DNA from: Planctomycetales bacterium
Lineage (GTDB): Bacteria; Planctomycetota; SBBH01
DNA length: 16,332 nucleotides
Assembly: GCA_005239795.1 (NCBI GenBank)
Contig: SBBH01000258.1
Span: 1 to 16,332, forward strand
Direction of reading: 5' to 3'
Shown: in pieces, positions 1 to 7,279 of the stretch
Layout of the letters: each line of letters begins with the position of its first letter
Numbering within the stretch: position 1 is the stretch's first letter
Notes under the pieces: model-generated
Database searches by the model: none
The model's input: the letters and a program-made list of their open reading frames with translations, nothing else
What the model was told of the DNA's origin: nothing
Program-made: the position numbers and the translations under genes

Positions 1-102
1 AGGCTGGAAGGTTTCTCCTATTATGGAACCAGCCGGTATAGAATCACGCCACTTTGGCATGAGCAGGGATCTGTGCACAAACTGGGGAAACTCGCGCTCT
101 GA
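1..102 (+). CDS. Possible C-terminal end of an upstream gene (partial)
   Basis: Reading from base 1, the first frame is open for 33 codons and ends at a TGA at 100-102. The encoded tail contains aromatic and charged residues (for example GFSYYGTSRYRITPLWHEQG) and is not a simple GC-rich shadow. I do not recognise the family. The third codon positions look less GC-rich than in the genes that follow, so this could be the end of a gene of different origin, or simply non-coding DNA. The second frame is also open to a stop near 134. The stop lies 41 bp before the next start codon. Confidence is low because no start or domain is visible. Confidence 0.3.
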   Translation, partial: RLEGFSYYGTSRYRITPLWHEQGSVHKLGKLAL

Positions 103-131
103 AGAAGCCTGCCTGCCCCCTCCCACCGCCG

Positions 132-137
132 TATAAT
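132..137 (+). promoter_or_regulatory. Candidate -10 box placed for a leaderless transcript of the MoaA-like gene
   Basis: A perfect TATAAT lies at 132-137, with only six bases between it and the ATG at 144. Sigma-70-type initiation about 7 nt downstream of the -10 box would start the RNA at or next to the A of the ATG, giving a leaderless mRNA. No convincing -35 hexamer is visible 16-18 bp upstream. The only SD-like element is an AGG two bases before the ATG, too close to act normally. Confidence 0.4.
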
Positions 138-143
138 CAGGTT

Positions 144-1124
144 ATGTCCTCGGAAGCAGCCGGCGGCGCCGAGAGATTATCCGACGCCTATGGACGGGTC
201 GTCACCGACCTGCGCGTCTCCGTCACGAAACGCTGCAACTTCAAGTGCGTCTACTGTCACAACGAGGGGCTCGGCCCCGTCGCCGGCGTGCGCGCGCTCC
301 ACAGCGACGAGATGACGGCGGATGAAATCGAGGAGCGTCTCGAGATCGCCCGTGCCTTCGGCATCCGAACCGTCAAGTTCACGGGCGGCGAGCCCCTGGT
401 GCGCTCCGACCTCGAGGAGATCCTCCGGCGGGCGGCGCGTCACATGGACGACATCTCCCTCACGACGAACGGCTCCCTCTTGGCTCCCCGAGCGGCGGCC
501 CTGCGCGCGGCGGGGCTCGCGCGGATCAACGTCTCGGTCGACGCGCTCGACGCCCAAGCCTTCCAGAAAATCCGGCAGGGCAATCTGGCGCCGGTCCTGG
601 AAGGGATCCGCGCGGCACTGGCGGCGGGGATTGCGCCCGTCAAGCTGAACCTGGTCGTCTTCCAGGAGACGCTCAGACACATCCCAGAGGTCCTGGATTT
701 CGTGCGCCACACGCCGGGACTGCGCCTTCAGCTCATAGAGTTCATGCCGGAGCAGACCCAGCACCCCGACTGGACCGTCGACATCCGGGCTCTGCGCGAA
801 GAATTGAGCCGGCGCGCCGATCGCGTGATCGTCCGGGCCATGCACCACCGGCGCATCTACGACATCCAAGGGGCGTCCGTGGAACTGGTGGACCCCGTGG
901 AAAACGCCGATTTCTGCGCCAACTGCCGCCGGCTCCGGATGACCCACGATGGAAAGCTCAAAGGGTGCCTGAACCGCGGCGACGACCTGGCGGCGACACG
1001 CGGGCTGTCTCCCGACGGGATCCGGGAGGCGTTCCGCCGCGTCGCCCGGGAGCGCGTCCCCTATTACGGCGTCTACGTCAAAGCGCCCGCGCTTCCAGAC
1101 GGAGTTGTCGCAGCCGCGCCATGA
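144..1124 (+). CDS. moaA: MoaA-like radical SAM protein (GTP 3',8-cyclase family)
   Basis: The 326-residue protein matches MoaA, which binds two [4Fe-4S] clusters and converts GTP to 3',8-cyclo-GTP in molybdenum cofactor synthesis in the cytoplasm. The radical SAM cluster motif CxxxCxxC is at Cys31, Cys35 and Cys38, and the SAM-binding GGEP motif at about residue 81. The C-terminal cluster motif C-x2-C-x13-C is at Cys258, Cys261 and Cys275. Arginines in the known GTP-contact positions are kept (Arg24 in DLRVS; Arg263 and Arg265 in CRRLRMT). Length is normal for the family. The usual C-terminal Gly-Gly tail is missing; the protein ends in an Ala/Pro-rich stretch instead. No other molybdopterin gene is in the window. 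Its stop overlaps the hemE start (ATGA), so the two are probably translated together. A MoaA paralogue with another substrate, possibly in tetrapyrrole metabolism, is the main alternative. Confidence 0.8.
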   Translation: MSSEAAGGAERLSDAYGRVVTDLRVSVTKRCNFKCVYCHNEGLGPVAGVRALHSDEMTADEIEERLEIARAFGIRTVKFTGGEPLVRSDLEEILRRAARHMDDISLTTNGSLLAPRAAALRAAGLARINVSVDALDAQAFQKIRQGNLAPVLEGIRAALAAGIAPVKLNLVVFQETLRHIPEVLDFVRHTPGLRLQLIEFMPEQTQHPDWTVDIRALREELSRRADRVIVRAMHHRRIYDIQGASVELVDPVENADFCANCRRLRMTHDGKLKGCLNRGDDLAATRGLSPDGIREAFRRVARERVPYYGVYVKAPALPDGVVAAAP

Positions 1125-2194
1125 GCCGCCCCTCCGCCGCGAGGGCGCGCGGAGCTCACGCCGAACCGTGGGACGCGGGCCCCTTCCTGCGGGCCACACG
1201 CGGGAAGCCCGCCGGGACGACGCCGGTCTGGATCATGCGCCAAGCGGGCCGCTACATGCCCACATACCGGCGGCTCCGGGCCAAAATCCCTTTCAAGACG
1301 CTCTGCCGGCGCCCGGATCTGGCAGCCGAGGTCACGGTCCAAGCCGCGGCCGCTCTCGGGGTCGACGCGGCGATCATTTTCTCTGATCTCCTCTTGATCC
1401 TGGAGCCGATGGGGGCGGGGCTCATCTACACCACGGCGGGCGGGCCGAAGCTCGCGCGCCCGGTGCGCACCGCGCGCGACGCCGGGCGCCTGCGCTCGGC
1501 GCGAGCACGCGAGACGCTGGATTTTGTCTACGAGGCGGTGCGCCTCGCGCGCCGCGCCCTTCCCCGCAACATCCCTCTCATCGGATTCGCCGGCGCCCCG
1601 TTCACGCTGGCCTCCTACCTCATCGAGGGAGGTGGCTCGCGCGACCACCTGGCCACAAAATCGTTCATGCACGCCCATCCTGCCGTCTGGAACCGCCTCT
1701 TGGAGCGCCTCGCCCGCGACGCCGCGGAGCATCTGACCGGACAGATCGACGCAGGAGCCCAGGCGGTCCAGGTGTTCGACAGCTGGGTCGGGAGCCTGTC
1801 GCCGGCTGACTACCGTGAGCATGTCCTGCCACACGTCCGGACGCTCTTCGCGCTCCTTCCCGCGGGTGCCCCCGCCATCCATTTCGGAACAGGGACGGCA
1901 GGGCTCCTGGAACTCATGCGCCAAGGCGGCGGGACGGTGATGGGTCTCGACCACCGCGTCGAGATCGGCGCGGCGCGCAGACGTCTCGGGGCGATCCCCG
2001 TCATGGGGAACCTCGATCCGGCGACGCTTCTGGCGGACCGCGCCGTGATCCGGCGACGCGCGAGAGAGATCCTGAAGCGCGCCCAGATGATCCCAGGACA
2101 CATCTTCAACCTCGGCCATGGCGTCCTCCCAGCCACGCCGGTCGATCACGTAAAATTCCTCGTCGACATCGTTCACGAATACCGATCTCATTAA
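1121..2194 (+). CDS. hemE: Uroporphyrinogen III decarboxylase HemE
   Basis: HemE removes four acetate carboxyls from uroporphyrinogen III to give coproporphyrinogen III, a cytoplasmic step of heme synthesis. The 357-residue product has the family length. The signature MRQAGRY lies at residues 39-45, carrying the substrate-binding Arg40 and Arg44, and the essential aspartate is in FSDLL (Asp89). GFAGAPFTLASYLIEGG is the conserved mid-protein block, and NLGHGV near the end carries the conserved histidine. The frame is open further upstream, but the ATG at 1121 gives the normal N-terminus and forms an ATGA overlap with the MoaA-like gene. No good SD is visible, so translational coupling is likely. 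The first ~20 residues are a variable Ala/Arg-rich leader. The family assignment is very secure. Confidence 0.96.
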   Translation: MSRPSAARARGAHAEPWDAGPFLRATRGKPAGTTPVWIMRQAGRYMPTYRRLRAKIPFKTLCRRPDLAAEVTVQAAAALGVDAAIIFSDLLLILEPMGAGLIYTTAGGPKLARPVRTARDAGRLRSARARETLDFVYEAVRLARRALPRNIPLIGFAGAPFTLASYLIEGGGSRDHLATKSFMHAHPAVWNRLLERLARDAAEHLTGQIDAGAQAVQVFDSWVGSLSPADYREHVLPHVRTLFALLPAGAPAIHFGTGTAGLLELMRQGGGTVMGLDHRVEIGAARRRLGAIPVMGNLDPATLLADRAVIRRRAREILKRAQMIPGHIFNLGHGVLPATPVDHVKFLVDIVHEYRSH

Positions 2195-2217
2195 GAGCGT
2201 TTTTCTGCGTATCTATT

Positions 2218-2270
2218 CAGGCGGCCGCTTTTTGCCGCGGTCATTCCGGCCCGCCTGCTATGCGGGATGC
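2218..2270. repeat. REP-like palindromic element
   Basis: Two adjacent GC-rich hairpins sit just after hemE. The first has stem GCGGC/GCCGC around a T-rich loop. The second has stem CCCGC/GCGGG around CTGCTAT, preceded by CATTCCGG and followed by ATGCC. The CATTCC...GGGATGCC outline resembles the dispersed extragenic palindromes common in many bacteria. Only one unit is present here, so repetition in the genome is inferred. It could also work as a weak terminator for hemE. Confidence 0.35.
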
Positions 2271-2378
2271 CCCCTTGCGGCGGCCGCTACCCCCGGGGGC
2301 CTCTCGGCGATCGGGGATTCGAGGGAACGCTCGTCATGGAAAAAGGCCGCGAGGCGACGGATGCCGCCAACCGCGACC

Positions 2379-2403
2379 GCCGAGAAGTTTTCGGCTGAGC
2401 TTT
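2379..2403 (+). terminator. Weak hairpin with nearby T-rich stretch upstream of hemY
   Basis: GCCGA (2379-2383) pairs with TCGGC (2391-2395) around a 7-nt loop, followed by TGAGCTTTT. The stem is short and the T run is not immediately adjacent, so intrinsic termination is only possible. It lies upstream of the candidate hemY promoter. Confidence 0.2.
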
Positions 2404-2418
2404 TCAACGAAGAATCCT

Positions 2419-2424
2419 TACGAT
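2419..2424 (+). promoter_or_regulatory. Candidate -10 box of hemY
   Basis: TACGAT at 2419-2424 fits the TAnnnT pattern and ends 10 bp before the hemY ATG at 2435. Initiation about 7 nt downstream would give a leader of only a few bases. There is no SD in the CGTTCTCC just before the ATG, which is consistent with a very short leader. The -35 region is weak. Confidence 0.28.
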
Positions 2425-2434
2425 TCCGTTCTCC

Positions 2435-3856
2435 ATGAACAGCATCGAAACGTGCGACGTCCTGATCGTGGGGGGCGGGATCGCGGGCCTGGCCGCCGCC
2501 GAGCGGATCTGTGGCCGGGATCCCCGCCGAAAAATTCTCCTTTTGGAAAGGGAAAAGGACATCGGAGGAGTCGTCCGCACCATCCGTCAGGACGGCTTTC
2601 TGGTGGAAACAGGTCCCGACAGCTTCCTCACAGCACAGCCCCAAGCCCTGGAATCATGCCGCGCGCTGGGTCTGGAAGGAGACCTCCTCCCGACAGATCC
2701 GGTACACCGGCGGAGCTTCATCCTCCGAGGGGAGCGTCTCCTCCCTGTCCCCGAAGGGATCTACCTTCTGGCCCCCTCGTCGCTCAGGGCGCTCGTGGGA
2801 ACCCCTCTTTTCACCCTCCGGGGAAAATTCCGGATGGCGATCGAGCTTCTGATTCCAGCGCGCCGGACCGGGGAGGATGAATCGCTCGCGTCGTTTGTCA
2901 GGCGCCGGTTGGGACGCGAGGCCCTCGAGCGCCTGGCGCAGCCGATGGTGGCAGGGATCTATTCGGCCGACCCCGAAACACTGAGCTTGGAGGCCACATT
3001 CCCCCAGTTCCTGGAGTATGAGCGGACCTATGGGAGCGTCCTCCGGGGGCTGGCGCGCCGCCGCGGCGCGCAAACCGGCGTGAGCGGCCCCCGCTACGGC
3101 CTCTTCGTCACGCTCCGGGAAGGGCTTTCGAGTTGGGTCAAGGCGCTGGCCGCGAGAATTCCCCCCGGCGCCGTGCGCGGCCAAACGCCGGTGCGCGCGC
3201 TACGCCGCGAAGGAGGCCTCTGGATCGCCCAGACCCCTTCCGGGCAGACCTTTTCAGCGCGCCGGATCCTCCTAGCCGTCGGAGCCAGCGCGGCGGGACG
3301 GCTCCTTGCCCAAGCGGCCCCGGACCTTTCTGCTCTTCTCCTCTCGATTCCCCACGGCTCAACCGTGGCCGTGTCGCTGGGACTGCGCCGGGAGGATGTC
3401 GGTCATCCCCTGGACGGGATGGGATTCGTGGCACCGACCGTCGAAAAAAAGACATTTTCGGCTTGTTCCTTCGTCTCGACCAAGTTTCCGAACCGTGCGC
3501 CGGCGGGATCAGTCCTCCTGCGCCTCTTTGCGGGAGGGCCCCAAGGCGCAGCGCTTCTACCGCGAGCCGACGGCGAAATCGCGGACCTCCTGACGCAGGA
3601 AATCGCTCCGATTTTAAAACTGTCCGGCAAGGCGGTGATGGTCCATGTCGCCCGCCATCCCCAAGCGATGCCGCACTATAAGGTCGGGCATCTGGCGAAG
3701 ATCCGTGCGATCCGGGAGGCGGCTGGCCGCCTGGGGGGCCTCTTCCTCGCGGGGAATGCCTACACAGGGGTGGGCCTCCCCGCCTGTGTGGCCAGTGCCT
3801 GGGCGGCGGCCGATCAAGCACTCGCAGAACCCAACCCCAAAAACGCCGTCCCATGA
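2435..3856 (+). CDS. hemY: HemY-type porphyrinogen oxidase (protoporphyrinogen/coproporphyrinogen oxidase)
   Basis: This 473-residue flavoprotein belongs to the oxygen-dependent HemY/HemG/CgoX family, which oxidises protoporphyrinogen IX to protoporphyrin IX or coproporphyrinogen III to coproporphyrin III. The N-terminal FAD dinucleotide-binding motif is VGGGIAGL (residues 12-19), followed by the acidic β2 end in ILLLERE and the GG-V-R-T block. The family signature near the C-terminus is LFLAGNAYTGVGLPACVASAW. The middle QPMVAGIYSADPETLSLEATFP is typical of the family. It is probably peripherally membrane-associated, as known for the family; no signal peptide is seen. The gene shares an ATGA overlap with the downstream DUF255 gene. 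Which substrate it uses cannot be decided from motifs. hemH, hemF, hemN and hemQ are not in the window. Confidence 0.93.
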   Translation: MNSIETCDVLIVGGGIAGLAAAERICGRDPRRKILLLEREKDIGGVVRTIRQDGFLVETGPDSFLTAQPQALESCRALGLEGDLLPTDPVHRRSFILRGERLLPVPEGIYLLAPSSLRALVGTPLFTLRGKFRMAIELLIPARRTGEDESLASFVRRRLGREALERLAQPMVAGIYSADPETLSLEATFPQFLEYERTYGSVLRGLARRRGAQTGVSGPRYGLFVTLREGLSSWVKALAARIPPGAVRGQTPVRALRREGGLWIAQTPSGQTFSARRILLAVGASAAGRLLAQAAPDLSALLLSIPHGSTVAVSLGLRREDVGHPLDGMGFVAPTVEKKTFSACSFVSTKFPNRAPAGSVLLRLFAGGPQGAALLPRADGEIADLLTQEIAPILKLSGKAVMVHVARHPQAMPHYKVGHLAKIRAIREAAGRLGGLFLAGNAYTGVGLPACVASAWAAADQALAEPNPKNAVP

Positions 3857-6135
3857 AGCTCTTCGCACCTGGCAAGGCCGTCCTCATCACCCTCGTTCTG
3901 ACAGGAGCCGCCGCTATACTCGCGGTCATAGTGACGCGTGACGATCGGACGAAGTGTTCCGCCTCCTCCCCGCCGAATCCCCAGGCGGGCACCAGACCCC
4001 TCCTGCCCACTCCCAGCGAAATCGCCCGGCTCCCCCCAGATGGAGGGGAACGCTTTAACCGCCTCGTCTTCGAGAAAAGTCCCTACCTCCTGCAACATGC
4101 CGCCAACCCAGTCGACTGGCACCCCTGGGGCCCCGAAGCGTTCGCGAAAGCCGAGCGAGAAGACAAGCCGATCTTCCTGTCGATCGGATACTCCACCTGT
4201 CACTGGTGCCATGTCATGGAGCACGAATCATTCGAGGACGAGGAGGTCGCGCGCCTCCTGAATGCTCATTTCGTCCCTGTGAAGGTCGACCGTGAGGAGC
4301 GTCCCGACGTCGACCAGATTTACATGGGGGTCTGCATCGGGCTCACGGGATCCGGCGGCTGGCCCCTCACGATCGTGATGACGCCCCAGGGACGCCCCTT
4401 CTTCGCGGGGACCTATTTCCCTAAAGGGGGCGCGTTCGGCCGGCCGGGGCTTTTGACCGTCCTGGCCGAGCTCGCCCAGGCCTGGAAAAACCGCCGTGCC
4501 GAGGTTTTGTCATCCGCTGACGAGATCACCCGGCATGTCGCGGACCGATCGACCCTTTCCTCCGGCAGCGCCCTGACAGAGGAAACCTTAAGCCTGGCGG
4601 CCCGCCAACTTGCGGCGCGCTTCGACCCCGTCCACGGCGGCTTCGGCGGCGCGCCCAAATTCCCCAGCCCCCACACGCTTTCCTTCCTCCTGCGGGCCGG
4701 GGCGCGCAGCCGGGATGCCCAAATCCCAAAAATGATCGAAAAGACGCTGACCGCCATGAGCCGAGGCGGTATCCACGATCATCTGGGTGGCGGATTCCAC
4801 CGGTACTCCACCGACGCCGAGTGGCTCGTCCCCCATTTCGAGAAGATGCTCTACGACCAGGCGATGCTCGCCATCGCCTATCTGGAGGCGTTCGAGGCCC
4901 ACGCCAACTCCCTCTACGGCGACACCGCGCGGGGGATCTTCGATTATGTCCTTCGCGACATGACCGCGCCCGAGGGGGGGTTCTACTGTGCGGAGGATGC
5001 CGACAGCGAAGGACTGGAAGGAAAGTTTTACGTTTGGCGACCTGAGGAGATTCTCGCGCTCCTCGGCCCCGACACGGGCCGTCTGTTCATGGCCCATTAC
5101 GACGTGACTCCCGAGGGGAATTTCGACGAGCCGCACGGCCCGAAAAACCATTCGATCCTCAGAGAAATCCATCCGCTCGCCGAGACAGCTCATCAGGCGA
5201 ATCTTTCCGAAGAGGACCTACGCGCGCGATTCGCGGCGGCCCGCCGAAAGCTTTTTGAGGCGCGCCGGAAGCGCATCCCCCCGCTCAAGGACGACAAGAT
5301 CCTGACCGATTGGAACGGGCTCATGATCGCGGCGTTGGCCAAGGGATCCCAGGTCCTGGGCGAACCTCGCTACAGCGAGGCGGCCCGGCGCGCTGCCGAT
5401 TTCCTCCTGGGCACCCTGAAGGATGGCCAGGGGCGGCTCCTCCACCGCTACCGCGAGGGGCAACCGGCCATCCTGGGGCACCTCGACGACTACGCCTTCC
5501 TCGCCTGGGGACTCCTTGAACTCTACGAGACGACGTTCGATCCGCGATTTCTCGAGGCGGCGGGGAAACTGGCCGACGGGATGCTCTCACGGTTCTGGGA
5601 TGAGGCCGGAGGCGCCTTCTATCTTTCCGGCGCCGACGCCGAGCCCCTGGTCTACAGACCCCGCGAGATCTACGACGGAGCGCATCCGTCGGGAAACTCC
5701 GTCGCGGCGCTCGTCTTTCTGAAACTCGCCCACCTGACGGGACTCACCGAACGCGCTGCGTTAGCCGAGCGGATTTTTAAGGCGTTTTCCGACGAGGTCT
5801 CCGGCGCGCCGGCCGCCCACGCTCAGCTGATGATCGCCCTCGACTTCTCCCTGGGCCCCGTCCGGCAGATCGTGATCGCGGGGCGGGAAGGAGACCCGAA
5901 TGCTGCGGCGATGATCGCGGCCTGCCGGAAGTCCTTCCGGCCACGCCAGGTGGTGATCTTCCGTCCCGACGGAGAAAAGGGGACGGCCCTGGCACAACTG
6001 GCTCCTTTCACCACCGGCCAAAAGCCGATCGGGGGGAAAGCCACCGCCTACGTCTGCCGTGATTTCGCCTGCCAGGCCCCCACGACGGATCTGGCGGCCC
6101 TCAGAAAAATGCTGCGGGAAAATGACGAAAAATAA
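3853..6135 (+). CDS. Membrane-anchored DUF255 / YyaL-SPATA20 family thioredoxin-domain protein
   Basis: The 760-residue protein has a hydrophobic N-terminal segment (about residues 9-28), a Pro-rich linker to about residue 65, then the DUF255 thioredoxin-like domain. Family hallmarks are SPYLLQHAANPVDW (76-89), the redox-type motif CHWC (Cys116, Cys119), VKVDREERPDVD and GGWPLTIVMTP. The C-terminal ~450 residues form the α-helical barrel-like region related to six-hairpin glycosidases and epimerases (FGGAPKFPSPH, HDHLGGGFHRYSTD, HFEKMLYDQA, DWNGLMIAALA). Most relatives are about 680 residues and lack a membrane segment, so the anchor suggests that this one faces the periplasm. The biochemical role of the family is poorly known; thiol-redox activity is inferred from CxxC only. 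It overlaps hemY by ATGA with no SD and is probably translationally coupled. Confidence 0.88.
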   Translation: MKLFAPGKAVLITLVLTGAAAILAVIVTRDDRTKCSASSPPNPQAGTRPLLPTPSEIARLPPDGGERFNRLVFEKSPYLLQHAANPVDWHPWGPEAFAKAEREDKPIFLSIGYSTCHWCHVMEHESFEDEEVARLLNAHFVPVKVDREERPDVDQIYMGVCIGLTGSGGWPLTIVMTPQGRPFFAGTYFPKGGAFGRPGLLTVLAELAQAWKNRRAEVLSSADEITRHVADRSTLSSGSALTEETLSLAARQLAARFDPVHGGFGGAPKFPSPHTLSFLLRAGARSRDAQIPKMIEKTLTAMSRGGIHDHLGGGFHRYSTDAEWLVPHFEKMLYDQAMLAIAYLEAFEAHANSLYGDTARGIFDYVLRDMTAPEGGFYCAEDADSEGLEGKFYVWRPEEILALLGPDTGRLFMAHYDVTPEGNFDEPHGPKNHSILREIHPLAETAHQANLSEEDLRARFAAARRKLFEARRKRIPPLKDDKILTDWNGLMIAALAKGSQVLGEPRYSEAARRAADFLLGTLKDGQGRLLHRYREGQPAILGHLDDYAFLAWGLLELYETTFDPRFLEAAGKLADGMLSRFWDEAGGAFYLSGADAEPLVYRPREIYDGAHPSGNSVAALVFLKLAHLTGLTERAALAERIFKAFSDEVSGAPAAHAQLMIALDFSLGPVRQIVIAGREGDPNAAAMIAACRKSFRPRQVVIFRPDGEKGTALAQLAPFTTGQKPIGGKATAYVCRDFACQAPTTDLAALRKMLRENDEK

Positions 6136-7279
6136 ATTCCGCTATCTCGTTCTCGGCGCAGGACGCATGGGCGAGGCAGCCGGCTTTGATCTCCTGTGCC
6201 AACGCGACACCGAGCGCGTGACATTCGCCGACGCCGACGCCGCGCGCCTGTCGACCCTGCAGAAGCACCTCCAAAACCCCAAGGCGGCCTTCGTCCCTTG
6301 CGACGCCGCCGATGCCCAAAAGCTTCTCCCCCTCATGCAAAAGCACCATGTCGTGGCGAGTGCCGTCCCCTACTTCCACAACCTGAGGCTGACGCGTTTG
6401 GCGATCGCGGCCGGCGCGCACTTCTGCGACCTGGGGGGAAACGACGCGGTAGTGCGCCGGCAACTGTCTTTGGATCGCGAAGCCTCTCGCCGCGCCGTCA
6501 CAGTGATCCCCGACTGCGGCCTGGCCCCGGGCATGGCGAACCTTCTGGCGGCGCGCGCGATCGCCTCCCTGGACCGCGCCGATGCCGTCCAGATCCGCGT
6601 CGGAGGGCTCCCGATGAAACCTGTCCCCCCGTGGAATTACCTGCAGGTTTTTTCGATCCACGGACTCTTGAACGAATACCTCGAGCCTGCCAGAACCCTG
6701 AAGAAAGGCCGAATCGCCTGGCTCGATCCCCTTTCGGGCCTGGAAAAGATCTCCTGGCCGGGCCTTCCTCCCCTCGAGGCGTTTGTCACTTCCGGCGGCA
6801 CCTCGACACTTCCCGAAACCTATGAAGGGCGTGTGCGGTCTCTCGATTACAAGACGATCCGCTTCGCCGGACACTGCCGGATCCTGAGGACCCTCCGCGA
6901 TTACGGCTTCACGTCGACCGAGAAGACGCGCCTTGAGGGACGGCTCGCCTCCCCGCGCGAGCTCCTGGGGGAGATCCTGCGCCGCACAATCCCCACGAGC
7001 GGTCCTGACCAGGTTCTCATCCGGATTTCCGTGCTGGGCAGGAGAGGAGCTCGCCGCGCAAAACGCGTCACGGTGCTCCATGACAAGGCCGATCCGCAGA
7101 CAGGATTTTCCGCGATGATGCGCACGACCGGGTTCCCCCTGGCGATCGTGGCGGCGGCCCTGGCGCGGGGGGAAGTCCGCCGGGCCGGAGCGCTCCCCCA
7201 GGAACGCGCGCTGAATCTGGCGCGTTTCGCGGCCGAGTGCCGCACACGAGGCCTGGCGATCCGCGATCAAAGCGAATAG
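6122..7279 (+). CDS. Saccharopine dehydrogenase-like / lysine 6-dehydrogenase-like NAD(P) oxidoreductase
   Basis: The 385-residue protein opens with a Rossmann motif YLVLGAGRMG (GxGxxG, residues 12-17). Further blocks are SAVPYFHNLRLTRLAIAAGAHFCDLGGN and PDCGLAPGMANLLAA, which are characteristic of the saccharopine dehydrogenase / L-lysine 6-dehydrogenase superfamily. Members oxidise or form C-N bonds on lysine-type substrates in the cytoplasm; the exact substrate here is unknown. The open frame extends upstream to 6059, but the ATG at 6122 puts the Rossmann motif at the usual distance and has a partial SD (GCGGGAAAATG). The start lies inside the last codons of the DUF255 gene (14-bp overlap). 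The stop overlaps the convergent lptD stop by 13 bp. Confidence 0.85.
   Translation: MTKNKFRYLVLGAGRMGEAAGFDLLCQRDTERVTFADADAARLSTLQKHLQNPKAAFVPCDAADAQKLLPLMQKHHVVASAVPYFHNLRLTRLAIAAGAHFCDLGGNDAVVRRQLSLDREASRRAVTVIPDCGLAPGMANLLAARAIASLDRADAVQIRVGGLPMKPVPPWNYLQVFSIHGLLNEYLEPARTLKKGRIAWLDPLSGLEKISWPGLPPLEAFVTSGGTSTLPETYEGRVRSLDYKTIRFAGHCRILRTLRDYGFTSTEKTRLEGRLASPRELLGEILRRTIPTSGPDQVLIRISVLGRRGARRAKRVTVLHDKADPQTGFSAMMRTTGFPLAIVAAALARGEVRRAGALPQERALNLARFAAECRTRGLAIRDQSE

Larger units (their letters stand above)
2195..2434. other. Palindrome-rich intergenic region between hemE and hemY
   Basis: This 240-bp gap is the largest gene-free stretch in the window. It holds two GCGGCCGC palindromes (2221-2228, 2280-2287) and several small hairpins: GCGGC/GCCGC (2221-2225 / 2234-2238), CCCGC/GCGGG (2250-2254 / 2262-2266) and GCCGA/TCGGC (2379-2383 / 2391-2395). 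A 68-codon open frame crosses it (2232-2438) but has no family features and uses bases of the hairpins, so I do not call it a gene. The gap probably ends the hemE transcript and contains the hemY promoter. Confidence 0.6.

Noticed and set aside
965..1120. Longer upstream start for hemE
   Set aside because: It would add 52 Arg/Pro-rich residues inside the MoaA-like gene; the ATG at 1121 gives the normal HemE N-terminus and an ATGA overlap.
177..1199. 340-codon minus-strand frame opposite the MoaA-like gene and the hemE start
   Set aside because: It shows no motif and contradicts the clear radical SAM motifs on the plus strand.
2232..2438. 68-codon frame in the hemE-hemY gap
   Set aside because: It has no family resemblance or SD, and it overlaps hairpins and the hemY start.
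6059..6121. Longer start for the dehydrogenase-like gene
   Set aside because: It would add 21 Pro/Arg-rich residues that are a shadow of the DUF255 C-terminus; the Rossmann motif fits the ATG at 6122.
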